NCBI GenBank assembly: GCA_045119215.1
Contig: JBGVDD010000098.1
Coordinates: 62,001-126,000, forward strand
Length of the DNA stretch: 64,000 nucleotides
Reading direction: 5' to 3'
DNA from: RUG11237 sp045119215
GTDB taxonomy: Bacteria > Bacillota > Clostridia > Lachnospirales > Lachnospiraceae
Under the pieces are notes generated by a model. The model had not been told where the DNA came from. It worked only from the letters and a program-made list of their open reading frames with translations, and searched no databases. A program made the translations under genes and the position numbers. The stretch's first letter is position 1; each line of letters opens with the position of its first letter. Positions 1 through 8,890 of this stretch are shown in pieces.

Positions 1-813
1 GTAGCTTTTGTACCTATGATGCTTACTGTGGTAGGTGCGGTATGTATTATTGGAATAGCAGGAGATGCCACTTCAGCTCAGGTTGTAAACGCAAGTGCGG
101 CAGAAAGAAATTTGTTGGATGATTATAAGCAACAGGATAAAGACACAACAAAACAACCTGTTCAGGTAAAGCGGGAACAAACAATTGTTGCAGCTACACC
201 GGAAGTGCCGGAAATTGTTAACAGCGAATTGCCCTGGTATCTGTGTTTAGTGAATGATGATTATGAAGTACCAAAAGATTGCAAGCCAGAGTTAGAGAGT
301 GTGGAAGGAAAACAGGTGGATGAACGAATTGCTGACAGCCTAAAGGAAATGTTGTCAGAGGCCAGAAAAGCAGGAATGAGCTGTAGAATCTGCTCTGCAT
401 TCCGCACTCCGGAAAAACAGAAGAGTCTGGTAGATGCTGATGTAAAAAAGTATAAAGCAAGAGGATATGATGATGCCAAGGCTTTAGAAATGACTTATCT
501 TGGTGTGGCACCGGTAAATCACAGTGAGCATCAGACAGGTTTGGCAGTAGATATTATCAGTACATCTCATCCGGTGCTGGATGCGGCTCATGCAGATACC
601 AAAGAAGCCAAATGGTTAAAAGAGCATTGTATGGAGTATGGATTTATTGTAAGATATACAGAAGAAAAGATGGAGATTACCCACCGAAAAGCAGAAAGCT
701 GGCATTTTAGATATGTGGGTGTGAGTGCAGCCAGATACATAATGGAAAACAATCTGAGCCTGGAAGAATACATTGAAATGTATGTCAGTGATGAGATTGA
801 AACAGAAGAATAG
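1..813 (+). CDS. VanY-type D-Ala-D-Ala carboxypeptidase (peptidase M15B), 5' end outside window
   Basis: This is a zinc carboxypeptidase predicted to trim the terminal D-Ala from peptidoglycan stems outside the membrane. The reading frame is open back to base 1, and the first in-frame ATG (position 16) gives a hydrophobic stretch without the basic residues expected at the start of a signal peptide, so the real start probably lies upstream. Numbered from that ATG, the M15B zinc site is complete: SEHQTGLAVD at 170-179 (H172, D179) and ESWH at 227-230 (E227, H230). A hydrophobic segment at residues 3-20 fits a signal peptide or anchor, followed by a polar linker to about residue 70. Whether it serves resistance, recycling or spore cortex remodelling cannot be told from the sequence. 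Confidence 0.85.
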   Translation, partial: VAFVPMMLTVVGAVCIIGIAGDATSAQVVNASAAERNLLDDYKQQDKDTTKQPVQVKREQTIVAATPEVPEIVNSELPWYLCLVNDDYEVPKDCKPELESVEGKQVDERIADSLKEMLSEARKAGMSCRICSAFRTPEKQKSLVDADVKKYKARGYDDAKALEMTYLGVAPVNHSEHQTGLAVDIISTSHPVLDAAHADTKEAKWLKEHCMEYGFIVRYTEEKMEITHRKAESWHFRYVGVSAARYIMENNLSLEEYIEMYVSDEIETEE

Positions 814-895
814 GGTATATTAACCTATAGTTTGTCCCGGATGGGGAACAGATGACAAGTTTAATATAAATAAAAAACAATGGAGGTATTGTAGT

Positions 896-2131
896 ATGTA
901 TTCATTAGACGAAGTAAAAGCAGTAGATATGGAAATTGCAAAAGCAATTGAAGACGAGCAGGCGAGACAGAATAGTCATATTGAGCTGATTGCGTCGGAA
1001 AACTGGGTAAGTAAGGCTGTTATGGCAGCAATGGGAAGTCCTCTTACCAACAAGTACGCAGAAGGTTATCCTGGAAAGCGTTATTATGGTGGTTGTGACT
1101 GTGTTGATGTGGTAGAAAACCTGGCTATTGAGCGCGCATGTAAATTATTTGGATGCGACTACGCAAATGTACAGCCTCATTCAGGAGCACAGGCAAATTT
1201 AGCAGTGTTCTTTGCTATGTTAAATCCTGGTGATACAGTTATGGGAATGAACCTTGACCATGGCGGACATTTAACTCATGGAAGCCCTGTAAATATCTCA
1301 GGAAAATACTTTAAGATTGTTCCTTATGGAGTAAACGATGAAGGATTTATTGATTATGACAAATTAAGAGAGATTGCGTTAGAAGCTAAGCCAAAGTTGA
1401 TTGTAGCAGGGGCAAGTGCTTATGCAAGAACGATTGATTTTAAGAAGTTTAGAGAGGTAGCGGACGAAGTAGGGGCTTATTTAATGGTAGATATGGCTCA
1501 TATCGCCGGCTTAGTAGCAGCAGGTCTGCATCCATCACCAATTCCATATGCAGATGTGGTGACCACTACTACCCACAAGACCCTGAGGGGACCAAGAGGT
1601 GGTTTGATTCTGGCCAACAAAGAAGCCGCAGAAAAATTCAACTTTAATAAAGCAGTATTCCCAGGAATCCAGGGTGGCCCACTGATGCATGTGATTGCAG
1701 GTAAGGCAGTCTGCTTTGAAGAAGCGTTGCAGCCTTCTTTCAAGGAATATCAGCAGCAGATTGCAAAAAATGCCCAGGCACTTTGCAAGGGATTGCAGTC
1801 TAGAGGAATCAAGATTGTATCTGATGGAACAGACAATCATCTTATGTTAGTTGACTTGACACCATTTGATTTGACAGGAAAAGAAATCGAAAAATTATTG
1901 GATTCCGTTAATATTACATGTAACAAGAATACCATACCAAACGATCCAAAATCTCCATTTGTGACCAGCGGTATCCGCCTGGGCTCTCCAGCAGTTACTT
2001 CACGTGGATTCAAGGAAGAAGATATGGATGTGGTAGCTGAGGCTATTGCCCTTATGATTAAAGATGCAAACAATGCAGAAAAAGCAAGAGCATTGGTAAA
2101 ATCTCTTACAGATAAGTACCCATTAGTATAA
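896..2131 (+). CDS. glyA: serine hydroxymethyltransferase
   Basis: This cytosolic PLP enzyme converts serine and tetrahydrofolate to glycine and 5,10-methylene-THF, feeding one-carbon metabolism. The 411-residue length is normal for bacterial GlyA. The PLP-binding lysine is in TTTTHKTLRGPRGG (K228), and the N-terminal LIASENWVS and the YAEGYPGKRYYGG segment are family hallmarks. The start is an ATG preceded by GGAGGT about 8 bases upstream. The gene appears monocistronic: it ends in a strong intrinsic terminator and is separated from the previous gene by 82 bases. Confidence 0.97.
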   Translation: MYSLDEVKAVDMEIAKAIEDEQARQNSHIELIASENWVSKAVMAAMGSPLTNKYAEGYPGKRYYGGCDCVDVVENLAIERACKLFGCDYANVQPHSGAQANLAVFFAMLNPGDTVMGMNLDHGGHLTHGSPVNISGKYFKIVPYGVNDEGFIDYDKLREIALEAKPKLIVAGASAYARTIDFKKFREVADEVGAYLMVDMAHIAGLVAAGLHPSPIPYADVVTTTTHKTLRGPRGGLILANKEAAEKFNFNKAVFPGIQGGPLMHVIAGKAVCFEEALQPSFKEYQQQIAKNAQALCKGLQSRGIKIVSDGTDNHLMLVDLTPFDLTGKEIEKLLDSVNITCNKNTIPNDPKSPFVTSGIRLGSPAVTSRGFKEEDMDVVAEAIALMIKDANNAEKARALVKSLTDKYPLV

Positions 2132-2152
2132 TGATTTTGGGATTATAATTAG

Positions 2153-2178
2153 AAAAAGGCAGGGGTTCCTGCCTTTTT
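2153..2178 (+). terminator. intrinsic terminator of glyA
   Basis: A perfect 11-bp stem (arms aaaaaggcagg and cctgccttttt) with a GGTT loop runs into a T tract, 22 bases after the glyA stop codon. Confidence 0.9.
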
Positions 2179-2540
2179 TGATTACATCAATATGTTACAT
2201 GTAAATATGTTACATGTAAATATGGTCTATAAAAGAGGAGTGCCCCAAAACCTTTCGGTCTTGAGGCGATTATGAAAAAATTTATCTATGTGTGTAATGA
2301 AACACTACTGCAACTCATCTCTAAGTCTTGTTCAGTATATCAATAAGATATGAATAAATTATGAACGATAAGTGACAATGCTGTAAATATAAACAAAACA
2401 TTTATGAAGATGATTTGAAATTATACTATTATGCACAAAGGAAATATCCTATTTTTTTGGTTGACGAAAAAGAAAAAATATGTAAAACTAGAGTTATAAT
2501 TTTGAAAAGAAATAAAAAAGAAAGCAAAGGAAGGAAAATT
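2179..2540. other. glyA-pyrophosphatase intergenic region
   Basis: This is the longest gene-free stretch of the first 30 kb. It holds two tandem 15-bp repeats (listed separately) and an imperfect hairpin around 2241-2268 (gccccaaaacc against ggtcttgaggc). No convincing ORF or promoter with both elements was found; the lower part is AT-rich and is expected to carry the promoter of the pyrophosphatase gene. Confidence 0.4.
2191..2220. repeat. two tandem 15-bp units containing a TTACATGTAA palindrome
   Basis: The unit tatgttacatgtaaa occurs twice head-to-tail with no spacer, and a third unit begins (tatgg) before diverging. Each unit contains the 10-bp perfect palindrome TTACATGTAA, so the centres lie one and a half helical turns apart. 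It could be a pair of operator sites or simply a small tandem duplication. Confidence 0.6.
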
Positions 2541-4187
2541 ATGTCGACAAATCAGAAAACCTATGTTGTAGGACACAAGAATCCGGATACCGATTCTATT
2601 TGTTCTGCAATTTGTTATGCAGAATTAAAAAGAAGAATTACAGGAGAAAATTATCAGGCTAGACGTGCTGGAAATGTAAATGAGGAAACACAGTATGTGT
2701 TGGATTATTTTAAGGTGGATGCCCCTGAAATGTTAGAAAATGTATATACACAGGTGTCAGACATCCAGATTATGAAATTAAACGGTGTGGCTGCCAATAT
2801 TTCTATGAAAAAGGCATATACTCTGATGAAGAGTGAGAGTGTTACCACACTTCCTGTTACAGATTCCAATGGGTTATTACAAGGAATCATCACCATGGGT
2901 GATATTGCAAAATCCTATATGGCAGTTTATGATAACAATACCTTATCTGAAGCACGTACCCAGTACAGAAATATTATTGATACTATTGATGGAAAAATGT
3001 TAGCTGGAAATGAACATGCATACTTTATGAATGGTAAGGTTGTAGTAGCCCTGGCAACATCTGATATTTTAAGTTCTCATATCAGAGAAGATGATTTGGT
3101 GATTGTGGAAGACAATATTCAGGCAATGGAGTGTGCATTAGAACAGCATGCAAGCTGTATTATAGTTTGTGAAGGTGCACAGGTTCCGGAAAATGTGATT
3201 GAGAGAGCGGAAAAACACAGCTGTGTCATTATATCTACCTCCCATGACACATTTACCGTAGCAAGATTGGTAAATCAGAGTGTTCCAATCAATCGTTTTA
3301 TGAAGAAGGATGATATGGTATCCTTTAGCTTAGATGAATCTATTGCTGATGTAAAGGCTGCCATCAATAAATCCAGACATAGAGATTTTCCTGTAATTGA
3401 TGAGAATGGAAAATATGTTGGTATGATTAACCGTGCAAGTTTATTAAAGGCAGATCACAAGAAGGTAATCTTAGTGGACCACAATGAGACAACCCAGGCA
3501 GTGGATGGTTTAAAAGATGCTGAAATTATGGAGATTATAGATCATCACAAAATCGGAGATATAGCAACGGATGCACCGATTTATTTTAGAAACCAGCCAG
3601 TGGGATGTAGTGCAACCATCGTATATCAGATGTATAAGGAAAATGAACAGATGGTAACAAAGGAAATTGCCGGTATGTTGGCATCGGCTATTATTTCAGA
3701 TACTTTAATGTTCCGTTCTCCAACCTGTACACCGATGGATAAGAGCAGCTGTCTGGAATTGGCTGAAATTGCAGGAATTAATGTAGAAGAATACGCTATG
3801 GCAATGTTTAAGGCAGGAAGTAACTTATCTGGTAAGACACCAGAGGAAATCTTCTTCCAGGATTTCAAAAAGTTTAATGCAGGTAATGTAAGCTTTGGCG
3901 TAGGACAGATCAGTTCCATGGCCAGTGATGAATTGTTTGAGATTGCAGATCGTTTAAGACCTTATATGGAACAGGCAAGAGAAGAACAGGGTGTGGATAT
4001 GATTTTCTTCATGTTGACAGATATTTTAGAAGAGTCTACCAACCTTATCTACTCCGGAGAGAATGCAGCGTCCTTAGTGGAAAAGGCATACCATGTACCA
4101 TGTGAAGAGGGAGATTACTACAAACTTGCCGGTGTAGTATCTAGAAAGAAACAGATTATTCCTTCTTTCATGTCTGTATTGCAGTAA
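2541..4187 (+). CDS. ppaC: manganese-dependent inorganic pyrophosphatase with CBS-DRTGG regulatory insert
   Basis: This family II (DHH) pyrophosphatase hydrolyses PPi to phosphate in the cytosol. The start chosen is ATG 2541 with AAGGAAGG just upstream; the frame stays open upstream but that part is a lysine-rich extension outside the family. Catalytic motifs are GHKNPDTDS (11-19), VDHNE (312-316) and IIDHH (332-336), followed by a DHHA2 domain ending in SRKKQ. Between the two DHH motifs lie CBS1 (about 73-125), a DRTGG domain (about 130-245) and CBS2 (about 250-305), giving 548 residues against about 310 for the short form. In characterised CBS-PPases this insert binds AMP, ADP or diadenosine polyphosphates, so activity is probably nucleotide-controlled. 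Confidence 0.93.
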   Translation: MSTNQKTYVVGHKNPDTDSICSAICYAELKRRITGENYQARRAGNVNEETQYVLDYFKVDAPEMLENVYTQVSDIQIMKLNGVAANISMKKAYTLMKSESVTTLPVTDSNGLLQGIITMGDIAKSYMAVYDNNTLSEARTQYRNIIDTIDGKMLAGNEHAYFMNGKVVVALATSDILSSHIREDDLVIVEDNIQAMECALEQHASCIIVCEGAQVPENVIERAEKHSCVIISTSHDTFTVARLVNQSVPINRFMKKDDMVSFSLDESIADVKAAINKSRHRDFPVIDENGKYVGMINRASLLKADHKKVILVDHNETTQAVDGLKDAEIMEIIDHHKIGDIATDAPIYFRNQPVGCSATIVYQMYKENEQMVTKEIAGMLASAIISDTLMFRSPTCTPMDKSSCLELAEIAGINVEEYAMAMFKAGSNLSGKTPEEIFFQDFKKFNAGNVSFGVGQISSMASDELFEIADRLRPYMEQAREEQGVDMIFFMLTDILEESTNLIYSGENAASLVEKAYHVPCEEGDYYKLAGVVSRKKQIIPSFMSVLQ

Positions 4188-4188
4188 G

Positions 4189-4806
4189 ATGAAGCAGGAG
4201 TGGAAACCGGGAAATATGCTTTATCCCTTGCCGGCAGTAATGGTAAGCGTAGCTGACCGGGAGGGGAGAGACAATATTATTACGGTAGCCTGGGCAGGGA
4301 CCATCTGTACCAATCCGCCAATGCTGTCTATTTCTGTACGACCGGAAAGATATTCCTACCATATGTTGAAAGAGACTATGGAATTTGTTGTAAATCTTAC
4401 CACAGAGCAGTTGTGTTATGCCACAGATTACTGTGGGGTTCGTTCTGGAAAAGAGGTGGACAAATTTAAGGAAATGAAGCTTACAAGGCAGAAGGCAAGC
4501 AAGGTGAAGGTACCCATGATTAAAGAAAGTCCGGTAAACATTGAGTGCCGGGTTCGTAAGATTGAGGAGCTGGGAAGCCATCATATGTTTATTGCCGATG
4601 TGGTGGCAGTTCATGCAGATGAAGCTTATTTAGATGAAAATAATAGATTTGATTTGTCTTTAGCAAAGCCTTTGGTGTATTCCCATGGAGAATATTATTC
4701 TATGGGAAAAAAGCTGGGAAAGTTTGGATATAGTGTGTGCAAGAAGAATAAAGCTACAAGAAATATCCAAAAGAAGAACAAAAATACCCAAAGTCGAAGA
4801 AAGTAA
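4189..4806 (+). CDS. flavin reductase-like FMN-binding split-barrel protein
   Basis: This belongs to the flavin reductase-like family (DIM6/NTAB type), whose members bind FMN and usually reduce it with NAD(P)H or act in unknown redox steps. The N-terminal part (PLPAVMVSVADREGRDNI followed by a TNPPMLSISVRPERYS segment) is typical of the split-barrel domain, which spans roughly residues 8-165. The last 35 residues form a Lys/Arg-rich tail not usual for the family. The ATG lies one base after the pyrophosphatase stop codon, suggesting co-transcription. The electron donor and substrate cannot be read from the sequence. Confidence 0.8.
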   Translation: MKQEWKPGNMLYPLPAVMVSVADREGRDNIITVAWAGTICTNPPMLSISVRPERYSYHMLKETMEFVVNLTTEQLCYATDYCGVRSGKEVDKFKEMKLTRQKASKVKVPMIKESPVNIECRVRKIEELGSHHMFIADVVAVHADEAYLDENNRFDLSLAKPLVYSHGEYYSMGKKLGKFGYSVCKKNKATRNIQKKNKNTQSRRK

Positions 4807-4860
4807 ATACAAAAATCAGGGAAAATAGAATCAAAAAATAGAATAAGAAAAAGTAAAAAG

Positions 4861-4895
4861 GATATGCAAAGTGAAAACACTTGCATATCTTTTTT
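4861..4895 (+). terminator. intrinsic terminator between the flavin reductase gene and spoVAA
   Basis: Arms gatatgcaa (4861-4869) and ttgcatatc (4881-4889) with inner gtg/cac pairing are followed by a run of T. A possible GTG start for spoVAA at 4871 lies inside this hairpin, which argues against using it. Confidence 0.8.
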
Positions 4896-4933
4896 GTTTT
4901 TGGGAATTATTAAGACGGAAGGGATGTGGATGG

Positions 4934-5560
4934 ATGGAGGATAGTATTTATTTAAAACTAAACCGAGATATAAAAACGAAAGAGGAGAGAATTAACATAG
5001 GAAAGTTAGCCAGTATCACAGGAAGTAATCATGAGGTATTGGCAAAAGTGAAAAGTCTCACAGTCTGTTATTTGCAGCCCAAAATACAAAAGAGAGAAAT
5101 CATTTCTGTTGCCAAAGTGATAGAAGTAATGCTAAAGGAATACCCTAAATTACAGGTACAATCCATTGGTGAGATGGAATGTATTGTGGAGTACATTGGG
5201 GACAAGAAGAAAAGTAAAGTGATAGATGTACTAAAAATTGCTTTTGTGTCTGCCATAGCTTTTTTTGGAGCAGGCTTTGCCATTATGACCTTTAACGAGG
5301 ACGTATCTGTGGGGAAGGTTTTTGAAAAGATTCATTTTCTGGTGTATCAGGTTCCCAAGGAGGGCTATGGAATATTGGAATTTACCTATTCTCTTGGTCT
5401 GGCAGCGGGAATTATTATTTTCTATAATCATATTGGCAAAAGAAATATAACCAAGGACCCTACACCCATTGAGGTACAAATGAGGGTGTATGAGAAGGAT
5501 GTGAATAATGCATTGGTAGAAACTGCCCAGAGAAAAGGAGAACTTCATGATGTGGATTAG
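4934..5560 (+). CDS. spoVAA: stage V sporulation protein AA
   Basis: SpoVAA is part of the SpoVA system, which moves Ca-dipicolinic acid into the forespore and releases it at germination. The chosen start (ATG 4934, MEDSIYLKL) gives 208 residues, matching the family; the upstream GTG lies inside a terminator hairpin. The soluble N-terminal half starts with YLKLNRDIKT, and two predicted membrane helices lie in the C-terminal half (about 113-135 and 155-175). The gene overlaps spoVAB by 14 bases. A TGCATA hexamer at 4882-4887 could be a weak sigma-G -35, but the matching -10 is poor. Confidence 0.9.
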   Translation: MEDSIYLKLNRDIKTKEERINIGKLASITGSNHEVLAKVKSLTVCYLQPKIQKREIISVAKVIEVMLKEYPKLQVQSIGEMECIVEYIGDKKKSKVIDVLKIAFVSAIAFFGAGFAIMTFNEDVSVGKVFEKIHFLVYQVPKEGYGILEFTYSLGLAAGIIIFYNHIGKRNITKDPTPIEVQMRVYEKDVNNALVETAQRKGELHDVD

Positions 5561-5963
5561 GCATTTGCTCATGATTATTATTGGACTGAGTGCCGGACTA
5601 ATTGTGGCAGGAGGGATGTTTACTGCCCTGTTTACCGTAGGATTACTTCCTAGATTTGCTGGAAAGACAAGAACGTCAACCCATGTAAAAATCTATGAAA
5701 ATGCTGTGATTTTGGGAAGTATCTGGTGGAACCTTGTGAGCGTTTACGAAATTTCCCTTCCCTTTGGCGGGCTACTTACCGGACTGTTTGGATTTTTTGC
5801 CGGAATCTTTGTGGGCTGTCTTGCACTTGCCATTGCGGAAATGTTAAATGGAATTCCTATCTTTGCAAGAAGAATTAATTTTCGTCGGGGGTTGGGAATT
5901 GTAGTGTTCTTTCTGGCTGTGGGAAAGGCTGTGGGGAATACAATTTATTTTTGGAATCGATAG
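5547..5963 (+). CDS. spoVAB: stage V sporulation protein AB
   Basis: This 138-residue integral membrane protein of the SpoVA group has about four hydrophobic segments, with FGGLLTGLFGFFAGIFVGC in the middle and the family-typical ending around VGKAVGNTIYF. It starts with two Met codons inside the 3' end of spoVAA, preceded by GGAGAA, which implies translational coupling. It is followed by spoVAC after 37 bases. Its molecular role within DPA transport is not established. Confidence 0.88.
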   Translation: MMWIRHLLMIIIGLSAGLIVAGGMFTALFTVGLLPRFAGKTRTSTHVKIYENAVILGSIWWNLVSVYEISLPFGGLLTGLFGFFAGIFVGCLALAIAEMLNGIPIFARRINFRRGLGIVVFFLAVGKAVGNTIYFWNR

Positions 5964-6000
5964 ATAATATATTAAGAAATGGGAAAGAAGGTTTAATGTT

Positions 6001-6450
6001 ATGAATCAGAAACAAAAAGAAGCCTACAATGAATATGTGGAACAGATTACACCGAAGCCAGAACTGGGAGTTCATATGTTAAAGGCATTTATTACAGGAG
6101 GATTAATTTGTACCTTTGGACAGGTGATTTTGAATGTGTGTGAAAATCTTGGACTGGATAAAGATACTTCGGGCTGTTGGAGCTCCTTGATTTTAGTGTT
6201 GTGTAGCGTGATTTTGACCGGATTCAATCTTTTTGTAAAGATAGCTGATTTTGGTGGAGCAGGGGCATTGGTACCTATCACGGGCTTTGCCAACTCTGTG
6301 GCAGCTCCAGCCATAGAATTTCAGGCAGAAGGGGATGTGTTTGGAGTTGGATGCAGAATCTTTCAGATTGCAGGTCCTGTGATTTTATATGGAATTTTTA
6401 CCAGCAGTATTTTAGGAGTGGTATATTGGCTGCTAACCCTGGGAGCATGA
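6001..6450 (+). CDS. spoVAC: stage V sporulation protein AC
   Basis: SpoVAC is an inner forespore membrane protein; in Bacillus it behaves as a mechanosensitive channel that releases dipicolinic acid at germination. The 149-residue product has the expected N-terminal cytoplasmic segment followed by four hydrophobic segments and the ADFGGAGALVPITGFANS motif shared with SpoVAE. It closes the spoVAA-AB-AC cluster. The partners spoVAD and spoVAE are not next to it but 10-13 kb further on. Confidence 0.92.
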   Translation: MNQKQKEAYNEYVEQITPKPELGVHMLKAFITGGLICTFGQVILNVCENLGLDKDTSGCWSSLILVLCSVILTGFNLFVKIADFGGAGALVPITGFANSVAAPAIEFQAEGDVFGVGCRIFQIAGPVILYGIFTSSILGVVYWLLTLGA

Positions 6451-6569
6451 TTCCTTTGTGGTACAGGGAACCCGGTTCGCGGAACCATACTACCATTGTA
6501 AATATGCAGATTTTATGGTAAAATGAAGAAGTTTAGAAATTATAGAATATAAATACAGTGGAGAGAATT

Positions 6570-8489
6570 ATGTTATATCAGATATGCAATGGAGCGGTAC
6601 AGTTTGCTGATGAAGTGATACTGGAGCATATAAATTTTGAAATAAGAAATACAGAAAAGATTGCTGTGGTGGGAAGAAATGGCTGTGGAAAAACCACATT
6701 GCTTAAGTTAATTTCCGGTCAGATTGGTCTTACTAAAAGGGACAGCGATGAGGATATCTTCATCGCTAAGGCCGGGAACCCGGAGATTGGTTATTTAAAG
6801 CAGATTGCATTTGATGATCCGGAACTTTCTATGGAGAAGGAAATTCGAAAGGTTTTTGCTCCCATAGAAAAAATGAAGGCTGATTTGGAACTGATGGCAA
6901 AAGAGTTAGAAACGGATCACTCCGAGAGAAAGGTGAAGGAATTTACCAACCTACAGGAATATTTTACATCTATCGGTGGCTATTACTATGAGAAAGAATA
7001 CGAGACATTGATTGTAAAATTTGGATTTTCTTCAGAAGATAAGAAAAAAGCATTAAAAGAATTTTCTGGTGGACAGCAGACAAAGATTGCGTTCATAAAA
7101 TTATTGCTTAGCAAACCGGATATTCTGCTTTTGGACGAGCCTACCAACCATCTGGATGTGGAGACCATCAGGTGGTTAGAAGGATACATAAAAAATTATC
7201 CTAAGGCAGTAGTGGTAGTTTCTCATGACCGTATGTTTTTGGATAATGTGGTAGATGTAGTTTATGAAATTGAATATCATACTGCCAAACGTTATCCCGG
7301 AAACTATACAGACTTTATGAAGCGGAAGAAAGAAAACTATGACAAACAGTTAAAGGATTATACGCTTCAGCAAAAAGAAATTAAGCGCCTGGAAGAAATT
7401 ATTGAAAAATTCAAAAATAAACCAACTAAGGTTGCTATGACCAGGTCGAAATTAAAAGCAATTGAACATATGGAAAAAATACAGAAGCCGGAACGTTTTG
7501 ATACTAAGTCATTTCATGCCAATTTTCAGCCTACGGTCACCACAGGAAATGATGTGCTGTTTGTAAAGGATTTGGAAATTGGATATGACAAGCCACTGTC
7601 TAAGGTATCTATCGATATCAAACGGGGAGATAAGTTGGGTATTATCGGGGGAAATGGACTGGGAAAATCAACATTTTTAAAAACTATAGTGGACAAAATT
7701 CCAGGATTATCAGGAAGTTTTACCTATGGAACTAATGTTGAGATAGGATACTTTGAACAGCAGATGGCCATGTACCGAAGTGAAAAGAATGTGTTAGATG
7801 ATTTTTGGGATGAGTTCCCAGAACTTTCCCAGACGGAAGCAAGAAATATGCTGGGGGCATTTTTGTTTCGTGGAGATGATGTTTTCAAGTCTGTAAATAT
7901 GCTTTCCGGTGGAGAAAAGGTACGTTTAGCATTGTGTAAAATATTCAAGAGAAGACCAAATGTGTTGATACTGGATGAGCCCACCAACCACATGGATATT
8001 GTGGGAAAAGAAACCCTAGAGTCTATGTTGCAGGAGTTTGAGGGAACTGTGCTGTTTGTTTCCCATGACAGATATTTTGTAAAACAGGTTTCTAACAGAC
8101 TGTTGGTATTTGAAGAAGGAGAAGTAAAAGAATATCCTTTTGGATATGATGATTATATAGAACAACAACAAAAACAGGCGGCACTGGAGACGGAGGCCAC
8201 TGGTAAGGTAGAAAAATTGGGGGGGGCTGAAACAAAAAAGCCCTATTATAATCCGGGAAAAGAAATTGCAAAGCTAGAAAGAAAACTAAAGAAAATGGAA
8301 GATACTATGGCAGAGAAGGAAGATAAGATAGAGGAATACAAGAGTCAGCTCTTAGATACCGAAATTCAGTCAGATTATGTCAAACTTGGGGAAATTCAGG
8401 ATGCCATAGATGGGTTGGAAGCAGAACTTTTAGAAGATATGGAACAGTGGGAAGAATTGGCACAGCAGATTCAGGATGCGAAAGTATAG
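6570..8489 (+). CDS. ABC-F family ATPase (ribosome-associated type)
   Basis: This is a soluble protein with two ABC domains and no membrane segment. ABC-F proteins act on the ribosome, either helping stalled translation or protecting against antibiotics. ABC domain 1 carries GRNGCGKTT, FSGGQQTK and LLLDEPTNHLD; domain 2 carries GGNGLGKST, LSGGEKVR and LILDEPTNHMD. A charged linker joins them, and the C-terminus (about 560-639) is a coiled coil rich in Glu and Lys. The start chosen is ATG 6570, because GTGGAGAG lies just upstream; a GTG at 6558 is inside that ribosome site. The gene ends 14 bases before the receiver gene, so it probably heads that operon. Housekeeping and resistance types cannot be separated here. 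Confidence 0.9.
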   Translation: MLYQICNGAVQFADEVILEHINFEIRNTEKIAVVGRNGCGKTTLLKLISGQIGLTKRDSDEDIFIAKAGNPEIGYLKQIAFDDPELSMEKEIRKVFAPIEKMKADLELMAKELETDHSERKVKEFTNLQEYFTSIGGYYYEKEYETLIVKFGFSSEDKKKALKEFSGGQQTKIAFIKLLLSKPDILLLDEPTNHLDVETIRWLEGYIKNYPKAVVVVSHDRMFLDNVVDVVYEIEYHTAKRYPGNYTDFMKRKKENYDKQLKDYTLQQKEIKRLEEIIEKFKNKPTKVAMTRSKLKAIEHMEKIQKPERFDTKSFHANFQPTVTTGNDVLFVKDLEIGYDKPLSKVSIDIKRGDKLGIIGGNGLGKSTFLKTIVDKIPGLSGSFTYGTNVEIGYFEQQMAMYRSEKNVLDDFWDEFPELSQTEARNMLGAFLFRGDDVFKSVNMLSGGEKVRLALCKIFKRRPNVLILDEPTNHMDIVGKETLESMLQEFEGTVLFVSHDRYFVKQVSNRLLVFEEGEVKEYPFGYDDYIEQQQKQAALETEATGKVEKLGGAETKKPYYNPGKEIAKLERKLKKMEDTMAEKEDKIEEYKSQLLDTEIQSDYVKLGEIQDAIDGLEAELLEDMEQWEELAQQIQDAKV

Positions 8490-8502
8490 AAGAGGGAAAA
8501 AG

Positions 8503-8877
8503 ATGGGAGAACAGGAAAAGAAATCTATTATCATTATTGATGATGATGTAGCAATGTTAAGGTTAATGAATAAGTGTCTGGCAGGGTATCAGGTTGCTAC
8601 AGCCATAAACAAGACAATAGCGTTAAAGTTTCTGGAAAAAAGGCAGGTGGATTTGATTTTACTGGATTATGAGATGCCAGAGCAAAATGGTGTGGAGTTG
8701 TTAAAAGAACTAAGACAAAAACCTGAAATGAAACAAATTCCTGTGATTTTTATGACGGGGACAGATTCAACAGATAGTATTTCACAGATGAAGTCCATGG
8801 AGCCACAAGATTTGTTAGAAAAACCAATCACAAAAGAAAGGTTGTTGTCTACTGTAGAACGAGTGATAGGAACATAA
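8503..8877 (+). CDS. single-domain response regulator (CheY-like receiver)
   Basis: This 124-residue protein is a bare receiver domain: acidic pocket IIDDD (11-15), phosphoacceptor D55 in LILLDYEMPE, the conserved Thr in MTGTDS, and Lys in LEKPI. It has no DNA-binding or enzymatic output domain. The start chosen (ATG 8503) has GAGGGA upstream; an in-frame ATG at 8476 lies inside the previous gene. It sits 13 bases ahead of a giant hybrid kinase ending in an HPt domain, so it is a good candidate as the terminal or intermediate phosphoacceptor of that relay. Its output is unknown. Confidence 0.88.
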   Translation: MGEQEKKSIIIIDDDVAMLRLMNKCLAGYQVATAINKTIALKFLEKRQVDLILLDYEMPEQNGVELLKELRQKPEMKQIPVIFMTGTDSTDSISQMKSMEPQDLLEKPITKERLLSTVERVIGT

Positions 8878-8890
8878 TGGGGGAAAACAT

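Noticed and set aside
2415..2540. 42-residue N-terminal extension of the pyrophosphatase
   Set aside because: It is lysine-rich and unlike the family; ATG 2541 has AAGGAAGG at the correct distance and begins directly before the conserved DHH motif.
4168..4614. 148-codon open frame on the minus strand over the flavin reductase gene
   Set aside because: It has no ribosome site and no recognisable protein features, and lies entirely opposite a well-supported gene.
4871..4933. N-terminal extension of SpoVAA from GTG 4871
   Set aside because: That codon lies in the loop of an intrinsic terminator, and the shorter form matches the family length.
6471..6500. Possible tRNA-like or terminator structure after spoVAC (ggttc gcg gaacc)
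   Set aside because: Only a 5-bp stem with no T tract and no cloverleaf arms can be drawn.
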